In this document: one piece after another, positions 42,629 to 52,330 of the stretch
How positions within the stretch are numbered: the stretch's first letter is position 1
How the letters are laid out: the number at the start of each line of letters is the position of its first letter
DNA from: Agriotes lineatus
Lineage: Eukaryota > Arthropoda > Insecta > Coleoptera > Elateridae
Reading direction: 5' to 3'
Length of the DNA: 64,000 nucleotides
Assembly: GCA_940337035.1 (NCBI GenBank)
Contig: CALNHX010007405.1
Location: 1 to 64,000 of the forward strand
Notes under the pieces: model-generated
Databases searched by the model: none
What the model was told of the DNA's origin: nothing
Seen by the model: only the letters and a program-made list of their open reading frames with translations
Made by a program: the position numbers and the translations under genes

Positions 42629-42762
42629 GTATGTATTTCGAGTGTAAAGAGCCATTTTGGTATTCGGTTGCTTTTTCGCGCCTCGCTACCGCTCGGCACG
42701 AAACGCGCATCCTCATACCAAAATAGCTCTCTTTACACACTAAATACATAAATATCTATTTC
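42629..42762 (-). repeat. Hairpin H3 with CGAG apex
   Basis: Arms (GTATTTCGAGTGTAAAGAG, CATTTTGGTAT and mirrors) pair over about 55 bp. The minus-strand apex is CCGAGCGGTAGCGAGG. Confidence 0.8.
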
Positions 42763-42904
42763 GTCATCTAGGGACCTTGAAACGTGAAGATCTGAAGACA
42801 TTTCGGAAGGTGATTTTTTGTGCTTACAATACAAGGGAAGTAATAAGAGAAAAAACTAATTTTTTCAGTAATAATAGGACGAGAGGTCAAAATAATGCCG
42901 ACAA

Positions 42905-43216
42905 TAATTTTTTTCGACGACTGACATCGAAAGTAGATTTTTCTCACTGTCATTTGACAACAGAAAGTTGACATTTGCCGCTGAGCGTGCGTTTTCATCT
43001 TTTTGCCGCTCGCCGAGCGTTTTGGGTTTCCGCGTAAACAAAATAGGTAGCCACATCCGAATGTTTCCTTGACAACGCCCGTCATTTGTGGAAATAATCG
43101 CGTCACATGTCATATAGACTGCGCGAGTAATGTTAACTTGATTGTCAATTAATTTTGCGATAAAACGAAATTTGATTATTTTCCTTTAATAATATGCTCA
43201 GTCGTCGAAAAAATAG
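42905..43216. mobile_element. Small element with CGACGACTGA inverted ends
   Basis: TTTTTCGACGACTGA at 42910 is mirrored by TCAGTCGTCGAAAAA at 43199-43213. The ends resemble those around the recombinase gene at 31477 and 33805, so it may be a non-autonomous relative. H4 abuts its right end. Confidence 0.5.
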
Positions 43217-43348
43217 TATGTATATTTCGAGCTAAAAGTGCGCTTGCCGCTTTTGCATGATTGCTGGTTTCGACTTCGTCTCAACCAGCAATATTCATGC
43301 GCAAGCGGCAAGAATGCACTTTCAGCTCTTAACATACAATATACTATT
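43212..43348 (-). repeat. Hairpin H4 with apex GAGACGAAGTCGA
   Basis: AATAGTATGTATATTTCGAG and GTGCGCTTGCCGC pair with the mirrored right arm over about 60 bp, ending ATACTATT. The minus-strand apex is TTGAGACGAAGTCGAAA. Confidence 0.85.
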
Positions 43349-43354
43349 GCGATT

Positions 43355-43441
43355 CAGATACGAGTTTCTGCGGCGACGAAAATAACTACGAGTGCTTGCA
43401 CGAGTCGTTATTTTCTAAAGCAACAGAAACGAGACAATCTG
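43355..43441 (+). repeat. Hairpin H5 with apex CGAGTGCTTGCACGAG
   Basis: The arms (CAGATACGAGTTTCTG, GAAAATAACT and mirrors) pair over about 35 bp. Confidence 0.8.
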
Positions 43442-43473
43442 AAGAGCAAAAATTGTCACATATAATCTCATAA

Positions 43474-43609
43474 GAGCATTAATTCTTTCCGGAAATTTTT
43501 TTGAGTGCGGTCCAACAACGTCGTATTAATTTGCCCGAGCGGGACGCGAGGGCAAATTAGGACGTTGTTGGGATGCACGAAAATAATTTCCGGATATGAA
43601 TTAATGCTC
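43474..43609 (+). repeat. Hairpin H6 with apex CCGAGCGGGACGCGAGG
   Basis: Arms GAGCATTAATTCTTTCCGG and CAACAACGTCGTATTAATTT pair with their mirrors over about 60 bp. Confidence 0.85.
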
Positions 43610-43916
43610 GAATGCAGATTCGGTAAGAAAATCGTAACGCCACAGACCCTCACAGTTAGGTTGGTCTACCTACAAAAAATTTCCAAGAAATTTTTGTATT
43701 GTCTTGGTTACGGCTCGTGAACTAATTTTTCTATTGGTCATTAATGAGTGTCGTACGATTTTCTGCAATATTTCGACCTAGAGTCCTATTCGTCTTGACA
43801 ATTTAACTTTTTATTAAAAAATAGTTACAGAAAACATTGTCGCTGAAATAAAGCTCCTCGAAATATTGTCACTACAATAATTGTTACAGAAAAAATTGTC
43901 ACATATAATCTCATAA

Positions 43917-44052
43917 GAGCATTAATTCTTTCCGGAAATTTTTTTGAGTGCGTTCAAACAACGTCGTATTAATTTGCATGAGCGGGACGCGAGGGCAAAT
44001 TAGGACGTTGTTGAATGCACGAAAAATAATTTCCGGATATGAATTAATACTC
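43917..44052 (+). repeat. Hairpin H7, duplicate of H6
   Basis: Same stem as H6 with small changes; apex ATGAGCGGGACGCGAGG. Confidence 0.85.
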
Positions 44053-44349
44053 GAATGCAGATTCGGTAAGAAAATCGTAACGACACAAACCCTAAAAAGA
44101 AGTAATGTCTACCTACAAAAAATTTCCAAGAAATTTTTTTGTTGTCTTGGATACGGCTCGTGAACTAATTTTTCTATTGGTCATTAACGAGTGTCGTACG
44201 ATTTTCGCTGAAATAGAGCTCCTCGAATTATTGTCGCTGAAATAAAGCTCCTCGAATTATTGTCACTAAAATAATTGTTCGATTGGTAGTTTATTTTTAA
44301 ATTGAAGAATGCCATTGGTTGACAATGACACCAGTTAAATTGTCAGTTG

Positions 44350-44499
44350 TAATATAACAAGTGGAATGATTATTATCGATGATTTTTTCCGAGTTAAAAC
44401 CGGAACCTAAATTTAACGAGTGCGTAGCACGAGTTAAATTTGTTGTTTCGGTTTTAACGAGTAAAAAATCATCGATCATTAGTCATTACACGAATTATA
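44350..44499 (+). repeat. Hairpin H8 with apex CGAGTGCGTAGCACGAG
   Basis: Arms (ATTATCGATGATTTTTTCC, GAGTTAAAACCGGAA and mirrors) pair over about 65 bp. Confidence 0.85.
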
Positions 44500-44584
44500 T
44501 TTGGAAAGAGAATATATTGAATGAAATGCAAAATATCAAATATTTACTTTTTGTTCTTAGGTTGGCACAGTTAATGTTGGTTAC

Positions 44585-44740
44585 CCTGCTGACAATTTTA
44601 AGTCTATGTCAAATTCGAGGTTAGCAGGTTAGATTTTCAGTCAGTTTTGACACAAACTGACACAAAACCTAACCTGCTAACGTCGAATTTGACACGGACT
44701 TAAAATTGACAGCAGGGTAACCAACACTAACAGTGCCAAC
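44585..44740. repeat. Foldback with GGTTAGCAGGTTAG core
   Basis: GTTGGTTACCCTGCTGACAA pairs with TTGACAGCAGGGTAACCAAC, and GAGGTTAGCAGGTTAG pairs with CTAACCTGCTAACGTC. It is a compact hairpin of the same core family as 4575 and 31228. Confidence 0.75.
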
Positions 44741-44891
44741 CTAAGAAAAAAATCACAACCATTTATGATCACCCCTAAAAACAATTACGAAAATAAATTA
44801 CTACCGCTGTGATAATGTGTAACTAGGCATTTGCATGCACCTCATTGGATGAAATAGCGTCACGTGATACATGAATTATATTCTCAAGGCT

Positions 44892-45103
44892 AATACCACA
44901 AGCAGTGGATATATTTTTGACAAATATTTTGTCGTTTCCATGTAAATTATTACGTTTAAATTTCACGATACAAAATTACATAAAAAATGTCACGAGCCGA
45001 AGGCGAGTGACATTTAAATGTGATTTTGTTGAGTGAAATGTGCAATAATTTCTATGGAAATGGCAAAATATTTAAAAAAATATATCCACTTCGAGTGGTA
45101 TTT
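44892..45103 (+). repeat. Hairpin H9 with apex CGAGCCGAAGGCGAG
   Basis: The longest stem of the set (about 95 bp each): AATACCAC...GTGGATATATTTTT and GTAAATTATTACGTTTAAAT pair with their mirrors. Confidence 0.8.
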
Positions 45104-45500
45104 GGGACGACTATTTAACGATATTAATACATAACGATTAACTTTATTGAAAAATAATCCAACAATTAATATAATTATTCATTCTCAATTAAATTAAGCG
45201 GAATACTTTCAAAACACAGCATTTTAAAATTTTTAAAACAAGCCACACAGTTTGTTGGGGTTTAGTGTTACGTAACCTAGCGATATCACTAAGGACAGAA
45301 CATCGTTGCTAAGCGATACTTCGCAACAAGGCTGTTTATTTTTTGAGTACGTACATTGTTTTGTGAATATTTTGCATGGTGCTCAATATTCAGTGATATA
45401 CTGCTGTTATTGGTTGAAAAAAGCAAATGTCTGCAATGTGATTGGCTTATATGTTATAGTGTTGAATAGTCAACGAAATTCAATCATTCTATCAACAACT
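45104..45500. other. AT-rich DNA without gene
   Basis: No recognisable coding or repeat structure; the ORF 45306-45506 has no similarity I recognise. Confidence 0.4.
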
Positions 45501-45504
45501 TTAT

Positions 45505-46440
45505 AAATCATTGATACCAACAACAAACAATGCTACCAAGACAATCCTAAATGTCGAATCAAAAGAAAAGCCTGAAATAACTATAGCGGAATTAAAACAT
45601 ACTCTTAAGCAAATGAGGAACGCAAAGGCTCCTGGCGAAGACCGGATAACATCAGAGATGTTAAAAACTGGTGGAAAAACCCTCGAGAGGGTCCTATAGC
45701 TACTGCTAGATGAGTACTTACTAAAGGCAAGATATCAGAAATGTGGAGGAACGCGGAGGTTGTATTAATACACAAAAAAGGAGATAGTAGTAATATTGAA
45801 AACTACCGACCGATCAGCTTACTCTCGTATTTATATAAGCTGTTGACTGAGATTATAACAAACCGCCTTATTGCAAAACTATACTCCTATCAAACGGTGT
45901 AACAGGCGGGTTTTCGTGAGGGTTTCAACACTGCTGACCACTTGCAAACGATTAGAACTTTGATAGAAAAAACAAAGGAGTATAACATTCCAATAGACTT
46001 AGCATTTAGAAACTATAATAAAGGCTTTCGATAGCATAGACATTTGGCAGCAATGGAAGACGCTAGAGCGGACTCAAAGTACACCTATCTCATTAAAAAT
46101 ATCCACAAACAAGCCACCTTCCACATTAAAATAGACGACAACCTAATAACTGAGAAGATACCTCTTGAAAAAGGCATCCAGCAGGGTGACACAATGTCAC
46201 CTAAGCTGTTTAAGCTGGCGCTATAAACTGAATTGGGCGATAGCGTTCATCTCGGGATAACAGACATGGCGGAACGCGTAGCTAGACTGAAATGGCAATG
46301 GTTCGATCACACAGCAAGGCAGGACTCTGAAAGGTAGATACAAAGATTAGTGAATTGGAGAGCACGATTAACTGGAGGAGGCATATGTCAAGCAGTGGAC
46401 GAACAAAGGCTGAAAGAAGAAGAATAAGAATGCTAATGTC
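45505..46440 (+). pseudogene. RTE-like LINE, RT fragment joined to C-terminal tail
   Basis: ITIAELKHTLKQMRNAKAPG and EDRITSEMLKTGGKTLERVL begin the RT. Frameshifted fingers follow, then KAFDSIDIWQQW and IPLEKGIQQGDTMSPKLFKL. The text then jumps to the C-terminal ARLKWQWFDHTARQDSER, so the RT palm and post-RT region are deleted. Confidence 0.7.
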
Positions 46441-46599
46441 AATAGCTTGGGGATATAGCTTCGCCTTGTGGCACACTTCTTTTGATTTGTAGTTTTTTCG
46501 TCTTCCCTTCGTCAATTGAGACTTGCATGATGGTTTTTTCATATATGTTTTTAATTAAGAGCGAATATTAGGCATCGATTCTTGCTCTATGCATACCGT

Positions 46600-47300
46600 C
46601 TAGCACAATCCATATTTACACTGAGTCGAAGGCTTTATGATGCAAGAGAATAGTATATTCGGTGCATTTCTCAATAAGAATTCTGGTATTTGAATGTCCT
46701 CAACTCTACTGAAACCTTTCCTAAAACCGGCCTGCTCGATTGGTTGATAGAAATCGAACTTGGCAGTGACGCAATTTATCAAAATATTAGTCAAGAGTTT
46801 GTAAATTATAGACAATAAACTAATCGGTCGATAGTTTGCTAGGTTTGCGCTATCTCTATTCTTGTACAAAATTACCACTTCCGAGTTTTTCACGCATCTG
46901 TAATATCCCCCTGTTGTAAGGATTTACTTGTTATAATAATCTTTGCTTTTTCCAGTGTGTTGTTTCCAACATTTAACATCCGGCTTGAAAGATTGTCTTC
47001 TCCTTCTCCTTTTACCATTCGTCTAAATTACGAAGAAAGTAGCGTATTCGTAAAAAATCACCTTCCGAACTTAGTTTTTCGGAATTTAAAGCTGTTGAAA
47101 TATCCTCCTCACTAAAGGTACTTGTTGGAACGTATAGTTGCACAATCCGTACGATGGTTCTCCAGTTAAATTTTAGGTTGATATAAATAACTCTGCCAGA
47201 TATTGCTTTCATTTTGTTTATAAACGGCTTCAGTTTTCTATGTACAATAACGGCCATTCCGCTGTTATGTGAGTTGGTTTTGCGGTTACATCGGAATAAT
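46600..47300 (-). pseudogene. LINE endonuclease and RT fragment, minus strand
   Basis: 47012-47257 gives MAVIVHRKLKPFINKMKAIS, GRVIYINLKFN and VQLYVPTSTFSEE (endonuclease). 46600-46893 gives NSEVVILYKNRDSANLANYR, PISLLSIIYKLLTNILINC and QPIEQAGFRKGFSRVEDIQI (RT fingers). A gap with stops lies between. Confidence 0.65.
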
Positions 47301-47309
47301 AAGTGTCAT

Positions 47310-48433
47310 GACCAAAATAATGACGTCTTCTCAGTTGAGTCACGTTTTACACAGTCCTACCATGTCTCATATAATTTTCTGAAGATCAGTTTAGCAGCTG
47401 CAATCCGTGCTCCTACATCTTCAAATATCTCATTTGTTTCGGTAACGATTGTACCGAGATACTAAAAGCTCCTACTTTTTCAAAAAGCTCCTAGCTGTAC
47501 GGGTTGATATTTTTCTGATCTATTCCGTGACGTAATCATCAATTTGGATTTACTTCGATTTATTTTTAGTTCTATTCTTTCTGCTGTTCTTACCAAGTTA
47601 TTGTATTATACCTCTTCCATTCCGGAGAGTATTCTCGATATTATAATTATATCGTCAGCGAATCCCAAAATTTGAACTGTTCTGTTTCGTATAGTTCCAC
47701 ATTCATTTATAGGTAATTTCTTCACCATCCACCCCAGGGCTAAATTAAATAAAATTATTGACAGTGGTCCACCCTGTAGCAGCCTGTTATTAATAAGTCT
47801 TCGGATAGCGACTCTGTATCTTTACCTTAACGATTATATTTATCTTTCTCAACTTGATTAGCCCATTGGAAAAGTTCAGGTCTTCCAGTATCTTATACAA
47901 TCTTTGCGAGATATACTATCATAAGCTTGAATAACAAACGGCTTCCGGGATTGGAACGTGTCAAAGAACTCAACGTTTTGCCCACTTTAGTAAGAGGAGT
48001 TTCGCCTCTGGCGTGGTTTACACGTTGAGTTACAGTGCTCTTTTGCTTTTCCTTCTGATGAAACCCCCTACGAAAGTGGAAGAGATGTTGAGTTCTTCAA
48101 CCTCAATAATGACACGGTCGAATCCCGAAAGTCGTTGGTTATTTAATGACAATAACCTTGAAAGCCTCCGAAATTATCATAAGCTTGACTAAAATCTATA
48201 AAAAGATTAAGTAATTCGACTTTCTTTTCATAACTTTTTTATAGTATTTGTCGCAGAGCGAAAATGTATTCGAAAGTTGACTTGCCTTTCCTAAAGCCAT
48301 TCTGATAATCGCCTACCTCTCTCTCCATTATGGGTGTTAAGTTCCTAGATATCGCTACACTTAAGATTTTATAACCAACGTTCAGTATATGTCTTTCGGA
48401 CTTTTTCCACTGTCTAGGGTGTAAATCACACAC
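47310..48433 (-). pseudogene. Second minus-strand LINE RT, interrupted
   Basis: LNVGYKILSVAISRNLTPIM and GDYQNGFRKGKSTFEYIFAL lead the RT (48239-48400). A 235-bp insertion follows, then ILGFADDIII (catalytic box, near 47655), RIELKINRSKSKLMITSRNR and YLGTIVTETNEIFEDVGARI. The 5' part is displaced by the MITE at 48388-48603. Confidence 0.7.
47941..48175. mobile_element. 235-bp retro-insertion with about 14-bp duplication
   Basis: TATCATAAGCTTGA directly repeats at about 47926 and 48176 around sequence with a weak B-box-like GGTCGAATCCC and partly self-complementary ends. A duplication this long suggests a SINE. Confidence 0.5.
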
Positions 48434-48603
48434 TGTTTCGGGAGTTTTGATCTACTCCCGTCTTCAGGTGTTCCTGTAGAAAAACGTATAATATCAGTCC
48501 TTCTTAGGACTAACCAGGAACACCTGAAGACGGGAGTAGATCAAAACTCCTGAAACGTTGTGTGATTTACCCCCTAGACAGTGGAAAAAGTCCGAAAAAC
48601 ATA
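48388..48603. mobile_element. Palindromic MITE, about 100-bp arms
   Basis: ATATGTCTTTCGGAC, TCCACTGTCTAGGGTG and GATCTACTCCCGTCTTCAGG all pair with mirrored copies. Only a short loop around 48490-48505 is unpaired. It interrupts the LINE RT; a deleted relative is at 25487. Confidence 0.8.
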
Positions 48604-48862
48604 TCATAATAGACCACTGCCAAAAAACGGAGTTTAGCAAAATAGTTGGCCATTTAACCAGTCTCCTAGAATAAATAGAATTACCGTATTAAAAGCCTGA
48701 AAAGCACACTCTTAGAAAATTATATCAACTAAATAATAAAATATATGAAAGTGGTGAAATCCCATCAGACTTTACAAAGGACGTAAGAAATCTTCGACAA
48801 ACAAATTTGAAAACCATGGTACAATAAGCTTGACTACGCACTTATATCAAAGACTAGCTGAC
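48604..48862. other. Short stretch without feature
   Basis: AT-rich DNA, possibly LINE-derived; nothing specific seen. Confidence 0.3.
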
Positions 48863-49326
48863 CCGGCAAATGTTGTTCTGCCCAAAAATAATTTGTCTCT
48901 GAAACCCCGTTTCACCACTTTAGCGTTTTAATTCTATGTCATGTCCACCGTCTTGAACTTAAAAATAAATGCCATTTTCCCAATCAACGTCCCAAAAAAC
49001 CTCAATAACGACACCCATATCGATTTTTAGACTTCTTTACTCCATTTCACCCCTAAGGGGTTGATTTTCGGAAAATCACTAAATAAATACGTGTTTGCTT
49101 ATTTGTTTTTAGGAGTACTCCTACAAAGTTTCGAGTCAAAATGTCTATTTAATATTATTTTTCGATACAAAATGGGAACCCCCATTTTACCCTATTAGGG
49201 GTTGAATTTCGAAATATCCTTCCTTATTCCTTGTATACATCATGAAGGGAACCTCAGTGCAAAAGTTCAGCTTTCTATGTCCAAGGGTTTGGGCTGGGCG
49301 TTGATGAGTGAGTCAGGACTTTTCTT
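48863..49326 (+). repeat. Unclassified arthropod-type dispersed repeat
   Basis: It begins ACTAGCTGACCCGGCAAATG and ends GGCGTTGATGAGTGAGTCAG, phrases I recall as common in arthropod non-coding repeats. No ORF, so the class is left open. Confidence 0.45.
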
Positions 49327-49785
49327 TATATACAGGGTGTTAATTAAGTACGTAGACAAACTTTAAGGGGCGATTCATTGATTAATTCTAAGATAAAAAG
49401 TTCATACAAACATGACACCTAAGCGGCTTCGTTTTCAAGATACAGGATGTTGGTATAACAAAAACATTTTTTTTTCAAATCTGGAAAACGCCTAGAGCTA
49501 TTCTAATGAAACTTGTTGTAGGTTAGTATTTCATAAAGTGGCATTGTTCGGTCAAAATAAATTTAATTATTTCTACCAGTGTCGTGAATCGAGGCCACCT
49601 CAATTACCTTATTTTAGAAAAATATGGCACGCCATTGAAACTATACAAAAGATGTACCTTTCATTTTTTGATAGAATAAACCTTGTTCGAGCAAAACGGA
49701 AAAATCTGTAACAGCAGTTTCATTCATTGCATGTTAATGGGACCTCAACGGCTTCGTTTTCAAAATACAGTTTAAAGAAGTTATT
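49327..49785 (+). repeat. Terminus of a CAGGGTGTT-type DNA element
   Basis: TATACAGGGTGTTAATTAAG starts a stretch with two GGCTTCGTTTTCAA-type repeats (49428, 49750). It resembles ends of insect mariner-like elements; no partner end was found. Confidence 0.4.
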
Positions 49786-49922
49786 AATAGTATATTGTGT
49801 ATCTAGGACGAAAAGCGTAACATTCCCAGACGACTGTGCATATTGTTGGGCGAGGCGAATGCCGAGCCCAACAACACAGGAGTCTGGGAATGTTGCTTTT
49901 CGTCCAAGATACACATACTATT
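49786..49922 (+). repeat. Hairpin H10 with apex CGAGGCGAATGCCGAG
   Basis: AATAGTATATTGTGTATCT and CATTCCCAGAC / TTGTTGGG pair with their mirrors over about 60 bp, ending ATACTATT. Confidence 0.88.
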
Positions 49923-50061
49923 TTTCCGCCAATCGATACGAGTAACTAAAAAATTAAGAAAACGTGTCTTTCTAAATCCTCGATATAATAAAGGAGAACG
50001 ATCCAAACGTGTGTGTTCGTCAAGACAATTACAGACGCCATGTCCCTGATTGAGTGAATAC

Positions 50062-50730
50062 GCCTCGAGGGGCGGAGCCCGAGGGCCCCTTTGGAGAGGG
50101 GCGAAGCCCCGCGGGCCCCATTGGGGAGGGTTGGAGCCCCGAGGGATTTCTTGGAGAGGGGCGGAGCCCCGAGGGCCCCCTTGGAAAGGGGCGGTGCCCC
50201 AAGGACCCCCTTGGAGAGGGTCGGAGCCCCGAGGGCTTCCTTGGAAAGGGGCGGAGCCCCGAGGGCACCCTTAAAGAGGGGCAGAGCCCTGAGGGCCCCC
50301 TTGAAGAGGGGCGGAGCTCCTAGGGCCCCCTTAGAGAGAGTTGAAGCCCCGAGGGCCCCCTTAGAGAGAGTTGGAGCCCCGAGGCCCCCTTGAAGAGGGG
50401 CGAAACCCCGAGGGCTTCCTTGGAGAGGGGCGGAGCCTCGAGGCCCCCCTTGGAAAGGGGCGGAGCCCCGCGGGCCCCCTTGGAGAGGGTCGAAGCCCCG
50501 AGGGCCTCCTTGGGGAGGGTCAGAACCCCGAGGGTTTCCTTGGAGAGGGGCGGAGCCCCGAAGGCCCCCTTGGAGAGGGCGGAGCCCCGAAGGCCCCTTT
50601 GGAGAAGGTTGGAGCCCCAAGGGCCCCCTTGGAGAGGGGCGGAGACCCGGGGGCTTCCTTGGAGAGGGGCGGAGCCCCGAGGGTTTCCTTTTATAGGGTC
50701 GGAGCCCTAAGGGCCCCCTTGGAGAGGGAA
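50062..50730 (+). repeat. GC-rich 30-bp minisatellite, about 22 units
   Basis: The unit is approximately GCCCCGAGGGCCCCC then TTGGAGAGGGGCGGA; it keeps 60-base register through most of the array, with two small slips near 50380 and 50580. It is roughly two thirds G+C in an AT-rich window. Because 30 is a multiple of three, long Pro/Gly/Arg-rich ORFs appear on both strands (for example 49946-50740 minus, 50371-50751 plus). These are almost certainly artefacts. Confidence 0.92.
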
Positions 50731-50754
50731 TCTCTTTCATCCTGTTTTTAATTC

Positions 50755-50793
50755 AATTAGCGAACCGAAGCGTAGTTCGGGTGACTCACTAGT
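50755..50793 (+). mobile_element. Helitron-like 3' terminus
   Basis: AATTAGCGAACCGAAGCGTA then GTTCGGGTGACTCACTAGT: a short hairpin (CCGAA/TTCGG) a few bases before CTAG, followed by T, as in Helitron 3' ends (hairpin, then CTRR inserted before T). The same terminus is on the minus strand at 59605. Confidence 0.55.
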
Positions 50794-50989
50794 CATCAAT
50801 AATTACATTCGAAAAATATTCCCTGCCTAGGCCGGGAATATTATTCCTGTACAGTTTTATTGTAAATTACCTAGCAACGGCTGGTGTAATGGAATGTTTG
50901 ACTTTGCTCCACAAAATTGTGTCAATAATGTGTCAGTTCTAGTACGATTGGCGGAAAAGTATAATGTTAATTGCCCTTACTGCAATGAA

Positions 50990-52330
50990 TATAACTGCAT
51001 ATATAGCCGCATATGCACCAAAAACTAATAAAAAAAGAAGAAAAAGAAGGTTTCGATGACTGACCTCTAGTGTTAATTGACACGCTACCTAGAGAAGGTA
51101 AGTTCATTATATCAGGGGAAGTTACTGCAGGTATGGGTGGCATAATAATTGGAGATGTAAAGCAAAGACTTAACAAGTCTACTATTAATGAAGATGGTGA
51201 ATTATCCAGATGTTTAATAAATGGATATACTTCCAACATCCCATTCAGCGAAAAATTATCTGGTCGAATAGCAAAGGTCAAAACTCTATGATCGAGTTCG
51301 TGTGTAATAGACTTTGGATGTTAGCATCCGTAAACATTGGAAGAAGATGGAGAAGATCAATACTGCAAGGATATCTCCATCAAGCACGAAAAAAATTTAT
51401 CAAGACAGATTAAAGATTAACTTAGACATGACAACTATAATCGAATATTATTAAGCAGATGAGATATGGGATGTGGCAAGTGCTAAAGGGAAACAGGCTG
51501 GGAAAGCACTATAAAATAGAACAAGCATGTAGAAAACAAGAAAATCAACGCCATGGTTTAATGAACGAGTGAAAAAACTAGCAAACGCTAGAATATATAT
51601 ATATATATATATATTCCTAGAATATAAAAGTACAGCAACCCAAGAATAGCGCATTGGGTATACACTCGTAAATATACGGAATTGGGTAAATCGGGAGACT
51701 AGAGAAATTAAAGAAGAATACTGAAAAAAGTTAAAAAAAATGCAAACAAAGGAAATAAATCAACGAATATATAAAACAACAGTGGGTGAACTATTTTAAG
51801 GAACTATATACAGAAATGAACCAGGATGTTCCAATAAGAATAAATGAAGAGAACGCAGAAGAGGACAATAAATCGAACAAAACATAGGACATACGAAGTT
51901 CTTGAGCAGATTACAAAAAGACTGATGACCCAGAAAACACCCGAATCAAACGGGGTACCTGAGCTGATAAACTATGGTGGAAGACACCTAACTACATATT
52001 GTGCAGTACATATTCAGTCGGATAATGAAAGAAGAGGAAATTCCAATACAGTTGAACGAAAACCATGCGATACCCATGTAAACGATTCTGAAATGAAAGT
52101 GCTACGCACAGTAATGGGCTTCACACTAAGAGATCTCCAAACGAATTAAACAGCAAGAGAACCAACGGAATTACACTATGTTGTGAAACGGATGAAAATG
52201 AAAATGAAGTAATCAAGTGCAACTCATGGATGAGGAAGACTTGCAGCAATTTGTAAAAATCATCGACCAACAGGCAGTATACCACCTGGACGACTGCTCT
52301 AAAATGCACTACCGATAAAATAAACTGAAA
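50990..52330 (+). pseudogene. Heavily decayed LINE
   Basis: Scattered matches in order: GDVKQRLNKSTINEDGELSR and LINGYTSNIPFSEKLSGRI (endonuclease end), NIGRRWRRSILQGYLHQARK, RLMTQKTPESNGVPELINYG (RT start), SEMKVLRTVMGFTLRDLQTN and KRMKMKMK-like tail. Stops throughout, and a (TA)n run at 51594-51613. Confidence 0.5.

Larger units (their letters stand above)
43453..44210 (+). repeat. Tandem duplication, about 443-bp period, carrying H6 and H7
   Basis: 43453-43770 and 43896-44210 are direct copies (AATTGTCACATATAATCTC ... GAGTGTCGTACGATTTTC) with scattered changes, separated by GCTGAAATAAAGCTCCTCG repeats that recur at 44208-44260. Confidence 0.85.
49920..50960. mobile_element. Element with CCGCCAATCG inverted ends holding the minisatellite
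   Basis: TTTTTCCGCCAATCG at 49921 is mirrored by CGATTGGCGGAAAAG at 50944-50958. It contains the GC-rich array and a Helitron-like 3' end, and H10 abuts its left end. Confidence 0.45.

Noticed and set aside
43212..45103. Hairpin row as a CRISPR array
   Set aside because: Repeats are long inverted stems of differing sequence, with no constant direct repeat or regular spacers, and the DNA is animal.
49946..50751. 264-codon Pro/Leu-rich protein and overlapping plus-strand ORFs
   Set aside because: A 30-bp repeat is a multiple of three and GC-rich, so all frames tend to stay open.
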